Below, piece after piece: positions 18,201-26,741 of a stretch of 64,000 nt of DNA. Origin of the DNA: Mycobacterium sp. Z3061 (GTDB lineage: Bacteria > Actinomycetota > Actinomycetes > Mycobacteriales > Mycobacteriaceae). The first letter of the stretch is position 1; every line of letters begins with the position of its first letter. The notes below the pieces were generated by a model, which was not told the DNA's origin, searched no databases, and saw only the letters and a list, made by a program, of their open reading frames with translations. The stretch spans positions 1,736,001 to 1,800,000 of the forward strand of contig NZ_CP134062.1 of the NCBI RefSeq assembly GCF_031583025.1, read 5' to 3'. Position numbers and translations under genes: made by a program.

Positions 18201-18848
18201 ATGGGCGGTGAGGGCTGGCGCAGGCATGTCGTCATCCGGCTGATCGTCGCGGGACTCGTCGGCGCCGCGGCGGTGTTGCTGTTCGTGACCACATCGGGAT
18301 GGGCGTTCGCGCCGAGCGTGGGATGGATCGCCGCGGCGTTGGTGTATCTGGTGTGGACGTGGATTGTCGTGCTGCCCATGGACGCCGAGAGCACGCGCGA
18401 ACACGTGGTGCCCGAGGATCCGCCGACCGGCTGGGTGATCGACGTGGTGATCCTCTCGGCGAGCGTGGCGAGTCTGGCCGGGGTAGGGCATCTGCTCACC
18501 GCCGGCTCCAGGGCGGGAGTGGAGAAGAATATCGCCGCGGGAACCGGGGTGGTGTGCATCGCCGTCGCGTGGTGCGTCGTCCACACCGTATTCAGCATCC
18601 GCTACGCCGACGTCTACTACTCGAACTCGGCCGGCGGCATTGACTTCGGCGGCAGCGAGAACCCCCGATTTCTGGATTTCTTCTACCTCGGATTCACCAT
18701 CGGGATGACCTATCAGGTTTCCGACACCACACTGCAGACCGGCCAGCTGCGCCGCATCGCGCTCGGCCAGGCGCTGCTGTCCTACCTGTTCGGTGCGGTT
18801 ATTCTGGCTGTCACTATCAATCTGGTTGTCGGACTGAGTAATTCATGA
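18201..18848 (+). CDS. DUF1345 membrane protein
   Basis: The 215-residue protein has about five hydrophobic segments and the DUF1345 hallmark FFYLGFTIGMTYQVSDT near residues 155-172. Function is unknown in the family. ATG 18201 lies 5 bp after the WS/DGAT stop. A TTG at 18192 would overlap that stop and is also possible. Close packing with the acyltransferase suggests one transcript. Confidence 0.85.
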   Translation: MGGEGWRRHVVIRLIVAGLVGAAAVLLFVTTSGWAFAPSVGWIAAALVYLVWTWIVVLPMDAESTREHVVPEDPPTGWVIDVVILSASVASLAGVGHLLTAGSRAGVEKNIAAGTGVVCIAVAWCVVHTVFSIRYADVYYSNSAGGIDFGGSENPRFLDFFYLGFTIGMTYQVSDTTLQTGQLRRIALGQALLSYLFGAVILAVTINLVVGLSNS

Positions 18849-18859
18849 AAGGAGGGCTC

Positions 18860-19264
18860 ATGGCCGATGCCGGCCGGAGCGCACATCAGGAAGCCCGCAG
18901 GGCTCGCGTCATCGAGCACATGCAAAGCGAGAACGTGCAGGAGTGGGATCGCACGATGGCGACTTTCAGCCACCCCCGCTACGAGTTGCCGGACGGCACG
19001 GTGTTCGACGGAGCCGACGAGGTCATGCGGTACTGGATCGACGGGCGCGCGCTGGTACCCGACCAGACCAACGAACTGATCGAGCTCACCCACCTCGATG
19101 ACGGGCAGGTCCAGATCGAGTTCTGGCTTCGCGGTACTCCGACCACGGCAACCGAGCCGTTCGAGGTCCGGCTGTGGGCCGTCTTCGGCTTCGATGAGTC
19201 CGACCTGATCACCGGGGAACGCGTATTCGTCGCGCCGCCGACCGCCGAGCAGCTCGCGGGATGA
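18860..19264 (+). CDS. SnoaL/NTF2-like small protein
   Basis: The 134-residue product has the cone-shaped alpha+beta pattern of SnoaL-like/ester-cyclase proteins: helix, then HPRYELPDGTVFDGADEVMR, followed by beta strands. Members bind small hydrophobic ligands or act as isomerases and cyclases, and no substrate can be assigned here. ATG 18860 is preferred over ATG 18845 because AAGGAGGG precedes it at ideal spacing; 18845 would overlap the DUF1345 stop. It is probably co-transcribed with the WS/DGAT and DUF1345 genes. Confidence 0.8.
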   Translation: MADAGRSAHQEARRARVIEHMQSENVQEWDRTMATFSHPRYELPDGTVFDGADEVMRYWIDGRALVPDQTNELIELTHLDDGQVQIEFWLRGTPTTATEPFEVRLWAVFGFDESDLITGERVFVAPPTAEQLAG

Positions 19265-19300
19265 ATGTTTCCCGCCGCTCCCTGAAGGGAACGAGGACGT

Positions 19301-20755
19301 GTGCCGAATAGTGAGGAGCAGTCGGGTCCGATCCGCAGCCTGATTCCCGCCCGCATCGACCGATTGCCCTGGTCGCCGTTCCACACCCGCATGGTGGTGG
19401 CTCTCGGCGTGGCGTGGATCCTGGACGGCCTCGAGATCACGGTGGCCAGCGCGGTGGCCGAGACGCTGACCGAACCGCAGACACTGCATCTGTCTTCGGC
19501 CGCCGTCGGGTTCGTCGCCACCGTCTATCTGGCCGGCGAGGTCGCCGGGGCGCTGTTCTTCGGCCGCTTGTCCGACAAGCTGGGGCGGCGCAACCTGTTC
19601 ATGATCACCCTGGGCGTGTATCTGCTCGGCAGTGCACTGACCGCGGCGACGCTGGGCAACAGCGCGGCCTGGATCGCCTTCCTCTACCTGACGCGATTCA
19701 TCGCCGGGATGGGCATCGGCGGGGAGTACGCGGCCATCAACTCGGCGATCGACGAACTGATCCCGGCCCGCTTCCGGGGCCGCGTCGACATCGCGGTGAA
19801 CGGGACGTACTGGGCCGGGGCGGTGTTGGGCACGCTGGGCACGTTCATCTTCCTGCGGGCGATCGATCTCAGCCTGGGCTGGCGCCTGGCGTTCCTTATC
19901 GGCCCGGTCCTGGCGCTGGTGATTCTGCTGGTCCGGCGCAACCTGCCGGAGAGCCCGCGCTGGCAGGTGATGAACGGCCGCACCGAGGACGCCGAGCGCA
20001 CCATCTCCCACATCGAGGAGGAGGTGCGGGCCACCGGGGCCACCCTGCCGCCGGTCGACGAATCCACCGCCATCGAGTTGCGGCCCGCTCAGGAGATCGG
20101 TTACCTCGCGTTGACGCGCGTGCTGTTCCGCGACTACCCGAGTCGCGCCGTCCTGGGTGCCGTGCTGATGATCAGCCAGTCGTTCCTGTACAACGCGATC
20201 TTCTTCACCTACACGCTGGTTCTGGGCAAGTTCTACGGCGTGCCCTCGGCCTCGACACCGCTCTACCTCATCGCATTCGCGGTGGGTAATCTGCTCGGAC
20301 CGCTGACCATCGGGCACTTCTTCGACACGATCGGCCGGCGCAAGATGATCGCCGGGACCTATCTGGCGTCGGGGCTGCTGCTGGCGCTCAGCGCGGCCCT
20401 GTTCCAGGCCGGTGTGCTGAACGCCATCACTCAGACCATCGCCTGGTGCGTCATCTTCTACATCGCCTCGGCCGGGGCGAGCGCGGCCTACCTCACCGTC
20501 AGCGAGATCTTCCCGCTCGAGGTGCGCGCCAAGGCGATCGCGGTGTTCTTCGCCATCGCGCAGTGTTTCGGTGCGCTCGGGCCGGTCATCTACGGCGCAC
20601 TCATCGGCGACGGCTCCAGGCCGCTGCTGCTGTTCCTGGGTTACCTGCTGGGCGCGGCGGTGATGATCGCCGGCGGCCTGGTGGCCTGGTTCCTCGCGGT
20701 GGACGCCGAGGGCAAATCCCTGGAGGACATCGCCACACCGCTGGCAGCCAGGTGA
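19301..20755 (+). CDS. MFS transporter (sugar/metabolite:H+ symporter type)
   Basis: The 484-residue protein has about 12 membrane helices. The MFS motif A appears as GRLSDKLGRRN after helix 2 and again in degenerate form as GHFFDTIGRRK in the second half. The PESPRW motif after helix 6 is typical of the sugar-porter and metabolite:H+ symporter families. The substrate is not determined. The GTG start has GAGGA upstream. It follows the SnoaL-like gene by 36 bp and ends 11 bp before the hybrid kinase gene, so read-through into that gene is plausible. Confidence 0.9.
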   Translation: MPNSEEQSGPIRSLIPARIDRLPWSPFHTRMVVALGVAWILDGLEITVASAVAETLTEPQTLHLSSAAVGFVATVYLAGEVAGALFFGRLSDKLGRRNLFMITLGVYLLGSALTAATLGNSAAWIAFLYLTRFIAGMGIGGEYAAINSAIDELIPARFRGRVDIAVNGTYWAGAVLGTLGTFIFLRAIDLSLGWRLAFLIGPVLALVILLVRRNLPESPRWQVMNGRTEDAERTISHIEEEVRATGATLPPVDESTAIELRPAQEIGYLALTRVLFRDYPSRAVLGAVLMISQSFLYNAIFFTYTLVLGKFYGVPSASTPLYLIAFAVGNLLGPLTIGHFFDTIGRRKMIAGTYLASGLLLALSAALFQAGVLNAITQTIAWCVIFYIASAGASAAYLTVSEIFPLEVRAKAIAVFFAIAQCFGALGPVIYGALIGDGSRPLLLFLGYLLGAAVMIAGGLVAWFLAVDAEGKSLEDIATPLAAR

Positions 20756-20766
20756 GGTCATACTGA

Positions 20767-23700
20767 GTGTCCGGTTCCGATGACAGGAAAGGCAGGTCAG
20801 TGGTCTTTCGCGCAGACCAGGAGATAGGCCGCGATCTGGCTGCCGTCGACTGGGCGGCCACTCCGCTTGGGCCAGTTGAGGACTGGCCGCAGAGCCTGCG
20901 CACCGCCGTCGACATTCTGCTGTCGTCCCAGTTCTCCATGTGGATGGGCTGGGGACCGGAACTCACCTTCTTCTGCAACGCGGCCTACCGCCGGGACACC
21001 CTGGGCCGCAAATACCCCTGGGCACTGGGCCGGCCCGCCAGCGAGGTCTGGGCCGAAATCTGGCCGGATATCGCCCCCCGCGTCGAGCGCGTCCTTAGCG
21101 AGGGTGAGGCGACCTGGGACGAGGCGCTGATGCTCATCCTGGGCCGGTCCGGTTATCCGGAGGAGTCCTACCACACGTTCTCCTACAGCCCGCTGCGCGA
21201 TGACGACGCGAGCGTCGTCGGTCTGCTCTGTGTGGTCAGCGAGGACACCGACAGGGTCATCGCAGAGCGGCGCATGGCGACCCTGCGCGATCTGGGTTCG
21301 GACCCCAGTGTCATCCGCACCGAGCGGCAGATGCTCGATTTCGCCGCCGACCAGCTCAACAAGAACCCCTACGATCTCCCGTTCACCCTCACCTACCTGT
21401 TCGACGAACAGGGAGACGCACAGCTGGCCGGGGTCAGTGGCATCGCCCCCGGGCATCCCGCGGCCCCGGAAACACTGCCGAGCGGCGGTGACTCGCTGTG
21501 GCCGACCGACAAGGCGGCGCAGGGCGACTGCGAGGTGATCGAACTCGACGGCCTCGCAATGAATCTGCCCACCGGCGCATGGCCCGAGCCACCGAAACAG
21601 GCGTTGACGGTGCCGCTGCAGCAGCAGGGTGGGCCGCCGGTCGGATTCCTGGTGGCGGGCCTCAACCGGTACCGCGAACTCGACGACGGCTATCGCGGAT
21701 TCGTCGAACTGGTGGCCGGTTACCTCGCGACTGGGGTGAGCAGCGCGCGCAGCTACCAGGCTCAGCAGCAGCGCGCCGAGGAACTCGCCGAACTGGACCG
21801 CGCGAAGACCACCTTCTTCTCCAACATCAGCCACGAGTTCCGCACCCCGCTGACCTTGATCCAAGGCCCTATCGACGAATTGCGGGCCCGGGCCGACGGT
21901 CTGGACGAGACCGCCCGCCAGGAACTGGAGTTGGTGCACCGCAACGGATTACGGCTCGCAAAGCTGGTCAACACGTTGCTGGACTTCTCGCGCATCGAGG
22001 CAGGGCGGATGCAGGCCCGGTTCGAACCGGTGGACCTGGCGTCGGTGACGGCCGAACTCACCAGCGTGTTTCGCTCGGCGATCGACCAGGTCGGCCTGAC
22101 GCTCACGGTGGACTGCCCGCCGCTGGACGAACCGGTGTACGTGGACCGCGGGATGTGGGAGAAGGTGGTGCTCAACCTGCTCTCGAACGCGCTGAAGTTC
22201 ACCTTCGACGGCGAGATCACCGTGCGGGTCGCCCGCGACGACCGGCAGGCGTTGGTCACCTTCGCCGACACCGGGGTCGGTGTGGCGGCGGCCGAAATGC
22301 CGCGGCTGTTCGAACGTTTTCACCGCATCGAGACCACTCGCGCGCGATCCACCGAGGGCAGCGGCATCGGGCTGGCCCTGGTGCGGGAACTGGTCGGGTT
22401 GCATGGAGGCACCATCGCCGCCGACAGCCGGGAGGGCGAGGGGACCACCTTCACCATCCGGTTGCCGTTCGGCACCGCGCACCTGCCCCCCGACGAACTG
22501 GCCGAACCGCGCGACACCCGCGTGGCCGCCAGCGCGGTCGCCGAGCCGTACGTGCAGGAGGCGCTGCGTTGGCTGCCGGACGAATCCGGCTCGGCGACAA
22601 CGATTCTGGAGGCCCAGCCGGCCAAGGTCGGGGGCGGCGGCCCGCGGGTACTGGTGGCCGACGACAACGTTGACATGCGCGCTTATCTGACGAACCTGCT
22701 GGGTGCGTCCGGGTATCAGGTGAGCGGCGTGGGTGACGGTGAGCAGGCGCTCGATGCGATCCGCGCCCAGCTGCCCGATCTGGTGATCAGCGACGTGATG
22801 ATGCCGAAGCTGGATGGTCTGCAGTTGCTGGCCGCGCTGCGGGCCGATCAGCGCACGGCGGCATTGCCCGTGCTGCTGCTGTCGGCGCGGGCCGGCCAGG
22901 AAGCGTCCATCGAAGGCTTGCTGGCCGGCGCCGACGACTATCTGGTCAAGCCGTTCGCCGCCGCGGAACTGCTGGCGCGGGTGCGCGCCAACGTCGAGTT
23001 GGCGCGGATACGCAACTACCACGTCCGGTGGCGCACGGCGCTGGTGGACTCGCTGCAGGAGGCCTTCTTCGTCATCGACGAACAGGGCGCCGTCATCGAG
23101 GTCAACGCGGCTTTCGCCGATATCCTCGGCTACGGCCCCGAAGGACTGCCGTACGAAGCGCCTCACGCCTGGTGGCCGGACCCCGAAGTCGACATCGTGG
23201 CCCGTCGGCTGGTCGAGGACGAGTTCGCCAAGTCGCTCGGCGAATCTGAGGGCAGCTTGAGCATTCCGGTCACCCACCGCGACGGGCACCGGTTGTGGAT
23301 CGCGGTCAACTTCAACCACGCCCATGACCCCGATTCCGGGCGCCGGGTCATGGTCGGGACCTTCCGCGACATCACGGCCGAGCACTATGCCGTGCAGAGT
23401 CAGAGCGCGCTGGCCGAGCTCAATCAGCAACTCGTGCAAGCTGATACGCTCACCGATGCGCTGCAGGGCGCCGCCGAGGTGCTGCGCCGGGTGTGGCAGG
23501 CGCGGCGCGTTTTGGCGGTCACGTTCGCCGGCGCCACCGAAAGCGCGCCGCACGTGGTCTGCGCCGGAGAGCCGGCGCAGTGGGCCGACCTCTCGCCGCA
23601 ACTGCGGCAGCAGATCGGGTCGCTGCGCGAGACGGATCTACTGAGCACCGTCACCGTCGACGCCGGCGCGGCCGGTATCGCGTCGCAGCATCCCCGCGGC

Positions 23701-24903
23701 CTGCTGGTCATCTGGGTCGAATTGTCCGAGCACCGCCGGTTCACCCGGGAAGATCAGACCCTGCTCGCGGTGCTGGCCGGCCGGCTCGGTCAGGGGCTGC
23801 AGCGCGTCTACCAGCTGGACGAGCAACGGGAAACCGCGGTGGCACTGCAGCATGCGATGTTGGGGCCGGCGTCGCTGCCCGAGGGTTTCGCGGTGCGGTA
23901 TCTGCCCGCCAGCCATCCACTGCAGGTGGGCGGCGACTGGTACGACGTCGTCGATCTCGACGACGATCGCGTCGCGTTGATCGTCGGCGACTGTGTCGGT
24001 CACGGTCTGGCGGCGGCCACCGTCATGGGTCAGCTGCGCAGCGCCTGCCGCGCGCTGCTGCTCGAGCAGCCCAGCCCCGGCGCAGTCCTCACTGCCCTGG
24101 ACCGTTTCGCCGCGCGACTGCCCGGCGCCCGCTGCACGACCGCATTCTGTGCGGTGCTGACTCAGCAGACGGGCGAACTGGTGTACTCCAGCGCCGGACA
24201 CCCGCCGCCGATCATGGTCTACGCGGACGGCAGCACGGTGCTGCTGGGCGAGGAACACGGGCTTCCCCTGGCGCTGCGTCCGAGTTGGCAGCGACTCGAA
24301 AGCCACATCACGATGCCGCCGCGTGCGACGCTGCTCCTCTACACCGACGGTCTGGTGGAGCGGCGCGGGCACTCTCTCGACGACGGCATGACGCGGGCGG
24401 CCGACCTGGTGCAAAGCGGGCGATCGCAAGCGCTCGAAGAAGTGGCCGATCGGCTCATGTCCCAGTTGGAGCCCGGCGGCGGGTACCCCGACGACGTGGC
24501 GATGTTGCTCTACCGCCAGCCCGCGCCGTTCTCACTGGAATTCGTTGCCGATGCGAGCAACCTGGCCGATAGCCGAAATGCGCTGCGCGGCTGGCTGACC
24601 CGTGCGGGCGTCGAGCCGGATCAGATTCAGGACGTGCTCATCGCGACGGGTGAAGCCGTCGCCAACGCGATCGAGCACGGTCACCGCGACCAGCGGGTCG
24701 GCACCGTCTCGCTGCGTGCGACCGCGATCGTCGACCGGTTGCAGGTGACCATCAGCGATACCGGAGCCTGGAAGACGCCGGCCCACACTGCCGAATTCAG
24801 CCGCGGGCGTGGCATTTCCCTGATGCGAGTCCTGATGGAGGACTGCAGCATTGAATCCAGCGAAGCCGGCACGACCGTTTCCATGCATGCAAGGATCACG
24901 TAA
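20767..24903 (+). CDS. Hybrid sensor kinase-receiver fused to SpoIIE phosphatase and RsbW-like kinase
   Basis: The 1378-residue protein has, in order: a PAS-like domain (about 20-145), GAF (about 175-345), HisKA with phospho-accepting His356 (SNISHEFRTPL), HATPase_c (N-box LLSNALKF near 470; DTGVGV; GSGIGLALV), a receiver (acid pocket VADDN near 631, phospho-acceptor Asp676 in ISDVMMP, LVKPF Lys), PAS (about 760-880), GAF (about 895-1015), SpoIIE/PP2C (about 1021-1245; VGGDWYD, GDCVGHG, DDVAML) and an RsbW-type HATPase (about 1255-1375; GEAVANAIEHGH). It joins two-component sensing to sigma-factor partner switching, resembling Rv1364c with a kinase-receiver added. Its stop overlaps the STAS gene by one base. 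GTG 20800 is an alternative start. Confidence 0.93.
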   Translation: MSGSDDRKGRSVVFRADQEIGRDLAAVDWAATPLGPVEDWPQSLRTAVDILLSSQFSMWMGWGPELTFFCNAAYRRDTLGRKYPWALGRPASEVWAEIWPDIAPRVERVLSEGEATWDEALMLILGRSGYPEESYHTFSYSPLRDDDASVVGLLCVVSEDTDRVIAERRMATLRDLGSDPSVIRTERQMLDFAADQLNKNPYDLPFTLTYLFDEQGDAQLAGVSGIAPGHPAAPETLPSGGDSLWPTDKAAQGDCEVIELDGLAMNLPTGAWPEPPKQALTVPLQQQGGPPVGFLVAGLNRYRELDDGYRGFVELVAGYLATGVSSARSYQAQQQRAEELAELDRAKTTFFSNISHEFRTPLTLIQGPIDELRARADGLDETARQELELVHRNGLRLAKLVNTLLDFSRIEAGRMQARFEPVDLASVTAELTSVFRSAIDQVGLTLTVDCPPLDEPVYVDRGMWEKVVLNLLSNALKFTFDGEITVRVARDDRQALVTFADTGVGVAAAEMPRLFERFHRIETTRARSTEGSGIGLALVRELVGLHGGTIAADSREGEGTTFTIRLPFGTAHLPPDELAEPRDTRVAASAVAEPYVQEALRWLPDESGSATTILEAQPAKVGGGGPRVLVADDNVDMRAYLTNLLGASGYQVSGVGDGEQALDAIRAQLPDLVISDVMMPKLDGLQLLAALRADQRTAALPVLLLSARAGQEASIEGLLAGADDYLVKPFAAAELLARVRANVELARIRNYHVRWRTALVDSLQEAFFVIDEQGAVIEVNAAFADILGYGPEGLPYEAPHAWWPDPEVDIVARRLVEDEFAKSLGESEGSLSIPVTHRDGHRLWIAVNFNHAHDPDSGRRVMVGTFRDITAEHYAVQSQSALAELNQQLVQADTLTDALQGAAEVLRRVWQARRVLAVTFAGATESAPHVVCAGEPAQWADLSPQLRQQIGSLRETDLLSTVTVDAGAAGIASQHPRGLLVIWVELSEHRRFTREDQTLLAVLAGRLGQGLQRVYQLDEQRETAVALQHAMLGPASLPEGFAVRYLPASHPLQVGGDWYDVVDLDDDRVALIVGDCVGHGLAAATVMGQLRSACRALLLEQPSPGAVLTALDRFAARLPGARCTTAFCAVLTQQTGELVYSSAGHPPPIMVYADGSTVLLGEEHGLPLALRPSWQRLESHITMPPRATLLLYTDGLVERRGHSLDDGMTRAADLVQSGRSQALEEVADRLMSQLEPGGGYPDDVAMLLYRQPAPFSLEFVADASNLADSRNALRGWLTRAGVEPDQIQDVLIATGEAVANAIEHGHRDQRVGTVSLRATAIVDRLQVTISDTGAWKTPAHTAEFSRGRGISLMRVLMEDCSIESSEAGTTVSMHARIT

Positions 24904-25232
24904 TGGCAACACCGCTCACCTTGAACACCGACCGCGGCTCCGACGGGGCGCACCGCTTGACCGCGGTCGGCGAGATCGACCTGAGCAACATCGAGGTGTT
25001 CAAGCGGGCCCTTTCCGACGCCAACGCCGGCACCCGCGACCCGATCACCATCGATCTCAGTGCCGTCAAGTACGTGGACAGTGCGGGCATCAACGCGCTG
25101 TTCGATCAGGCCGACGCGGTCGACCAATTACATGTGATCGTCCATCCTCTTCTCGTCCGTGTGCTCACCGTCAGTGGGTTCAGCAAGATCGCCACCGTCG
25201 AGGCCGCGGCCTCCGACGGCGAGCGCAATTGA
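24903..25232 (+). CDS. STAS-domain anti-anti-sigma factor
   Basis: The 109-residue single STAS domain has the phosphorylatable Ser in KYVDSAGINALF, near residues 58-69. In partner switching an RsbW-type kinase phosphorylates this Ser and a SpoIIE-type phosphatase removes it. The unphosphorylated form frees a sigma factor by binding the anti-sigma kinase. The start ATG overlaps the hybrid kinase stop (TAATG at 24901-24905), so the two are translationally coupled and this is the likely substrate of both catalytic ends of that protein. In Rv1364c the STAS domain is fused instead. Confidence 0.93.
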   Translation: MATPLTLNTDRGSDGAHRLTAVGEIDLSNIEVFKRALSDANAGTRDPITIDLSAVKYVDSAGINALFDQADAVDQLHVIVHPLLVRVLTVSGFSKIATVEAAASDGERN

Positions 25233-25516
25233 ATTCTGCTGCTGGCCGGTGGCTTTCGCGCGGATTATTTTCACCGTGACTTTTACCGGCGCAAACACGA
25301 AGCCGAAGAACGCATTTGGCTTTCGTGTGCGAAGGATGTGAGTCTGCGGCGCCATCGTGACGCAGCAGATCGCGTCGACCAGTGTTTTTACCGGCACGGT
25401 GGTTCACTGCCTGCCAGGACTGGGAACCCCCCGCTTCGACCGGGCCGGGGCACCGTGTGTTCACCGCCCCGCGGCATCTCGGCAACTTCGAGATGCCCGG
25501 GCCGGCAACGCTCTGT
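25233..25516. other. Intergenic stretch after the STAS gene
   Basis: No convincing gene is seen. The stretch holds a stem-loop (25295-25328) and a 10-base direct repeat, TTTTACCGGC, at 25281-25290 and 25386-25395. Its A+T content is locally higher near 25255-25330. Confidence 0.5.
25295..25328 (+). terminator. Stem-loop, candidate terminator of the kinase-STAS operon
   Basis: ACACGAAGCC (25295-25304) pairs with GGCTTTCGTGT (25318-25328) with one bulged base and a 13-nt loop, 62 bp after the STAS stop. There is no U-tract, which is common for mycobacterial terminators. Confidence 0.5.
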
Positions 25517-25522
25517 TAGGTT
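25517..25522 (+). promoter_or_regulatory. -10 element of a leaderless promoter for the Cys leader and sulfate genes
   Basis: TAGGTT (TANNNT) lies exactly 7 nt before ATG at 25530, so the transcript should begin at the A of the start codon. No Shine-Dalgarno sequence is present. Confidence 0.65.
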
Positions 25523-25529
25523 TCGCCCC

Positions 25530-25586
25530 ATGCAACCGACGACCGGCGTTTCGCAGCGTTGCGCCGTCGCGTGCTGTTGTCGCTGA
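25530..25586 (+). CDS. Polycysteine leader peptide upstream of subI
   Basis: An 18-residue ORF, MQPTTGVSQRCAVACCCR, has Cys codons at positions 11, 15, 16 and 17 (TGC, TGC, TGT, TGT). It begins at a predicted leaderless start 183 bp before subI. Leaderless short ORFs with consecutive Cys codons upstream of sulfur genes are known in mycobacteria as cysteine-responsive attenuators: low Cys-tRNA stalls ribosomes on the Cys run and raises expression of the genes behind. Position, leaderless start and sulfate-uptake context all match that class. The peptide itself need not have a function. Confidence 0.8.
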   Translation: MQPTTGVSQRCAVACCCR

Positions 25587-25609
25587 CCCCCCGAACCCGG
25601 GTGCGGGGT
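25586..25609 (+). promoter_or_regulatory. Hairpin beginning at the Cys leader stop codon, candidate attenuator
   Basis: ACCCC (25586-25590) can pair with GGGGT (25605-25609), enclosing a CCCGGG core. The first base is the last base of the leader stop codon, so a ribosome stalled at the Cys codons or terminating there would affect folding. No U-tract follows, so control of translation or Rho access is more likely than intrinsic termination. Confidence 0.45.
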
Positions 25610-25712
25610 GGCGATGCGTCGGTGAGACCTTTTCCCATTTCGAACGCCGTTCCGCAGCATCGGGACCCACATGCCGATTCCTATTTCCGTGTCCCGCACT
25701 GGAAGGCCACTC

Positions 25713-26741
25713 ATGATTCGCAGCGCGACCCGCTGGCGTCAGGTCATCGGCCTGACGCTGACGGCAGTCGTGGTCGCGGCGTGCCACGGCGGAGCCAGCG
25801 ACGCGGTGGACGGCGGGGGCCTGCGAGATGTGGACACCAACATCACCCTGGTCGCCTACTCGGTGCCAGAACCGGGCTGGACCAAAGTGATCGCCGCGTT
25901 CAACGGCTCCGAGGAGGGGCGCGGCGTCCAGGTGGTCACCTCCTACGGAGCCTCCGGTGACCAGTCGCGCGGCGTCGTGGCGGGTAAGCCCGCCGACATC
26001 GTGAACTTCTCGGTACAACCCGATATCACCCGACTGGTCAAGGCCGGCAAGGTCGCAGCGGACTGGGACACCGAGGCGTCCAAGGGCATCCCGTTCGGGT
26101 CGGTGGTGACGCTGGTCGTTCGCAAGGGCAATCCCAAACACATCCGGGATTGGGACGATCTGCTGCAGCCCGGTGTGGAGATCATCACGCCGAGCCCGCT
26201 CAGTTCCGGCTCGGCGAAGTGGAACCTGTTGGCCCCCTACGCCGTCAAGAGCGGTGGTGGCCGTAACAGACAGGCCGGCGTCGACTTCATCGCGAACCTG
26301 GTGCGCGACCACGTCAAGCTGCGCCCGGGGTCGGGCCGGATCGCTACCGACGTGTTCATCGAAGGCAGCGGTGATGTGTTGATCAGCTACGAGAACGAAG
26401 CCATTGCGGCTGAACGGCAGGGGCATCCGGTGGAACACATCAACCCGCCGCAGACCTTCAAGATCGAAAATCCGGTTGCGGTGGTGTCGACCAGTCCGAA
26501 CCTCGACGCCGCCGTCGCGTTCAAGAACTTCCAATACACCGCTGTGGCACAGCGTCTTTGGGCGCAGGCGGGATTCCGCCCGGTTGATCCGGCCGTCGCT
26601 GCCGAATTCCGCGACCAGTTCCCGACGCCGGTGAAACTCTGGACCGTCACCGACCTCGGTGGCTGGGGCAGCGTCGACCCGCAGTTGTTCGACCGCAGGA
26701 CCGGCGCCATCACCAAGGTGTACCTGGAGGCGACCGGATGA
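25713..26741 (+). CDS. subI: Sulfate ABC transporter substrate-binding lipoprotein
   Basis: The 342-residue protein begins with a lipoprotein signal (lipobox VAAC, Cys24). The sulfate/thiosulfate-binding protein fold follows (NITLVAYSVPEPGWTKVIAAF, then SYGASGDQSRGVVAGKPADI and ITPSPLSSGSAKWNLLAPY). It captures sulfate outside the membrane and delivers it to CysT/CysW. ATG 25713 is preceded by GGAAGG. An upstream in-frame ATG at 25671 would add 14 residues before the signal peptide and is unlikely. The stop overlaps the cysT start (ATGA). Expression is probably controlled by the Cys leader at 25530. Confidence 0.95.
   Translation: MIRSATRWRQVIGLTLTAVVVAACHGGASDAVDGGGLRDVDTNITLVAYSVPEPGWTKVIAAFNGSEEGRGVQVVTSYGASGDQSRGVVAGKPADIVNFSVQPDITRLVKAGKVAADWDTEASKGIPFGSVVTLVVRKGNPKHIRDWDDLLQPGVEIITPSPLSSGSAKWNLLAPYAVKSGGGRNRQAGVDFIANLVRDHVKLRPGSGRIATDVFIEGSGDVLISYENEAIAAERQGHPVEHINPPQTFKIENPVAVVSTSPNLDAAVAFKNFQYTAVAQRLWAQAGFRPVDPAVAAEFRDQFPTPVKLWTVTDLGGWGSVDPQLFDRRTGAITKVYLEATG

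Noticed and set aside
18782-20761. A 659-codon minus-strand frame opposite the MFS gene
   Set aside because: Antisense shadow, low-complexity Arg/Gln/Gly composition, no start signal.
25281-25395. Ten-base direct repeat TTTTACCGGC, 105 bp apart, as a mobile-element or attachment site
   Set aside because: It is too short, with no integrase, tRNA or inverted ends nearby. Kept only as a note in the intergenic entry.
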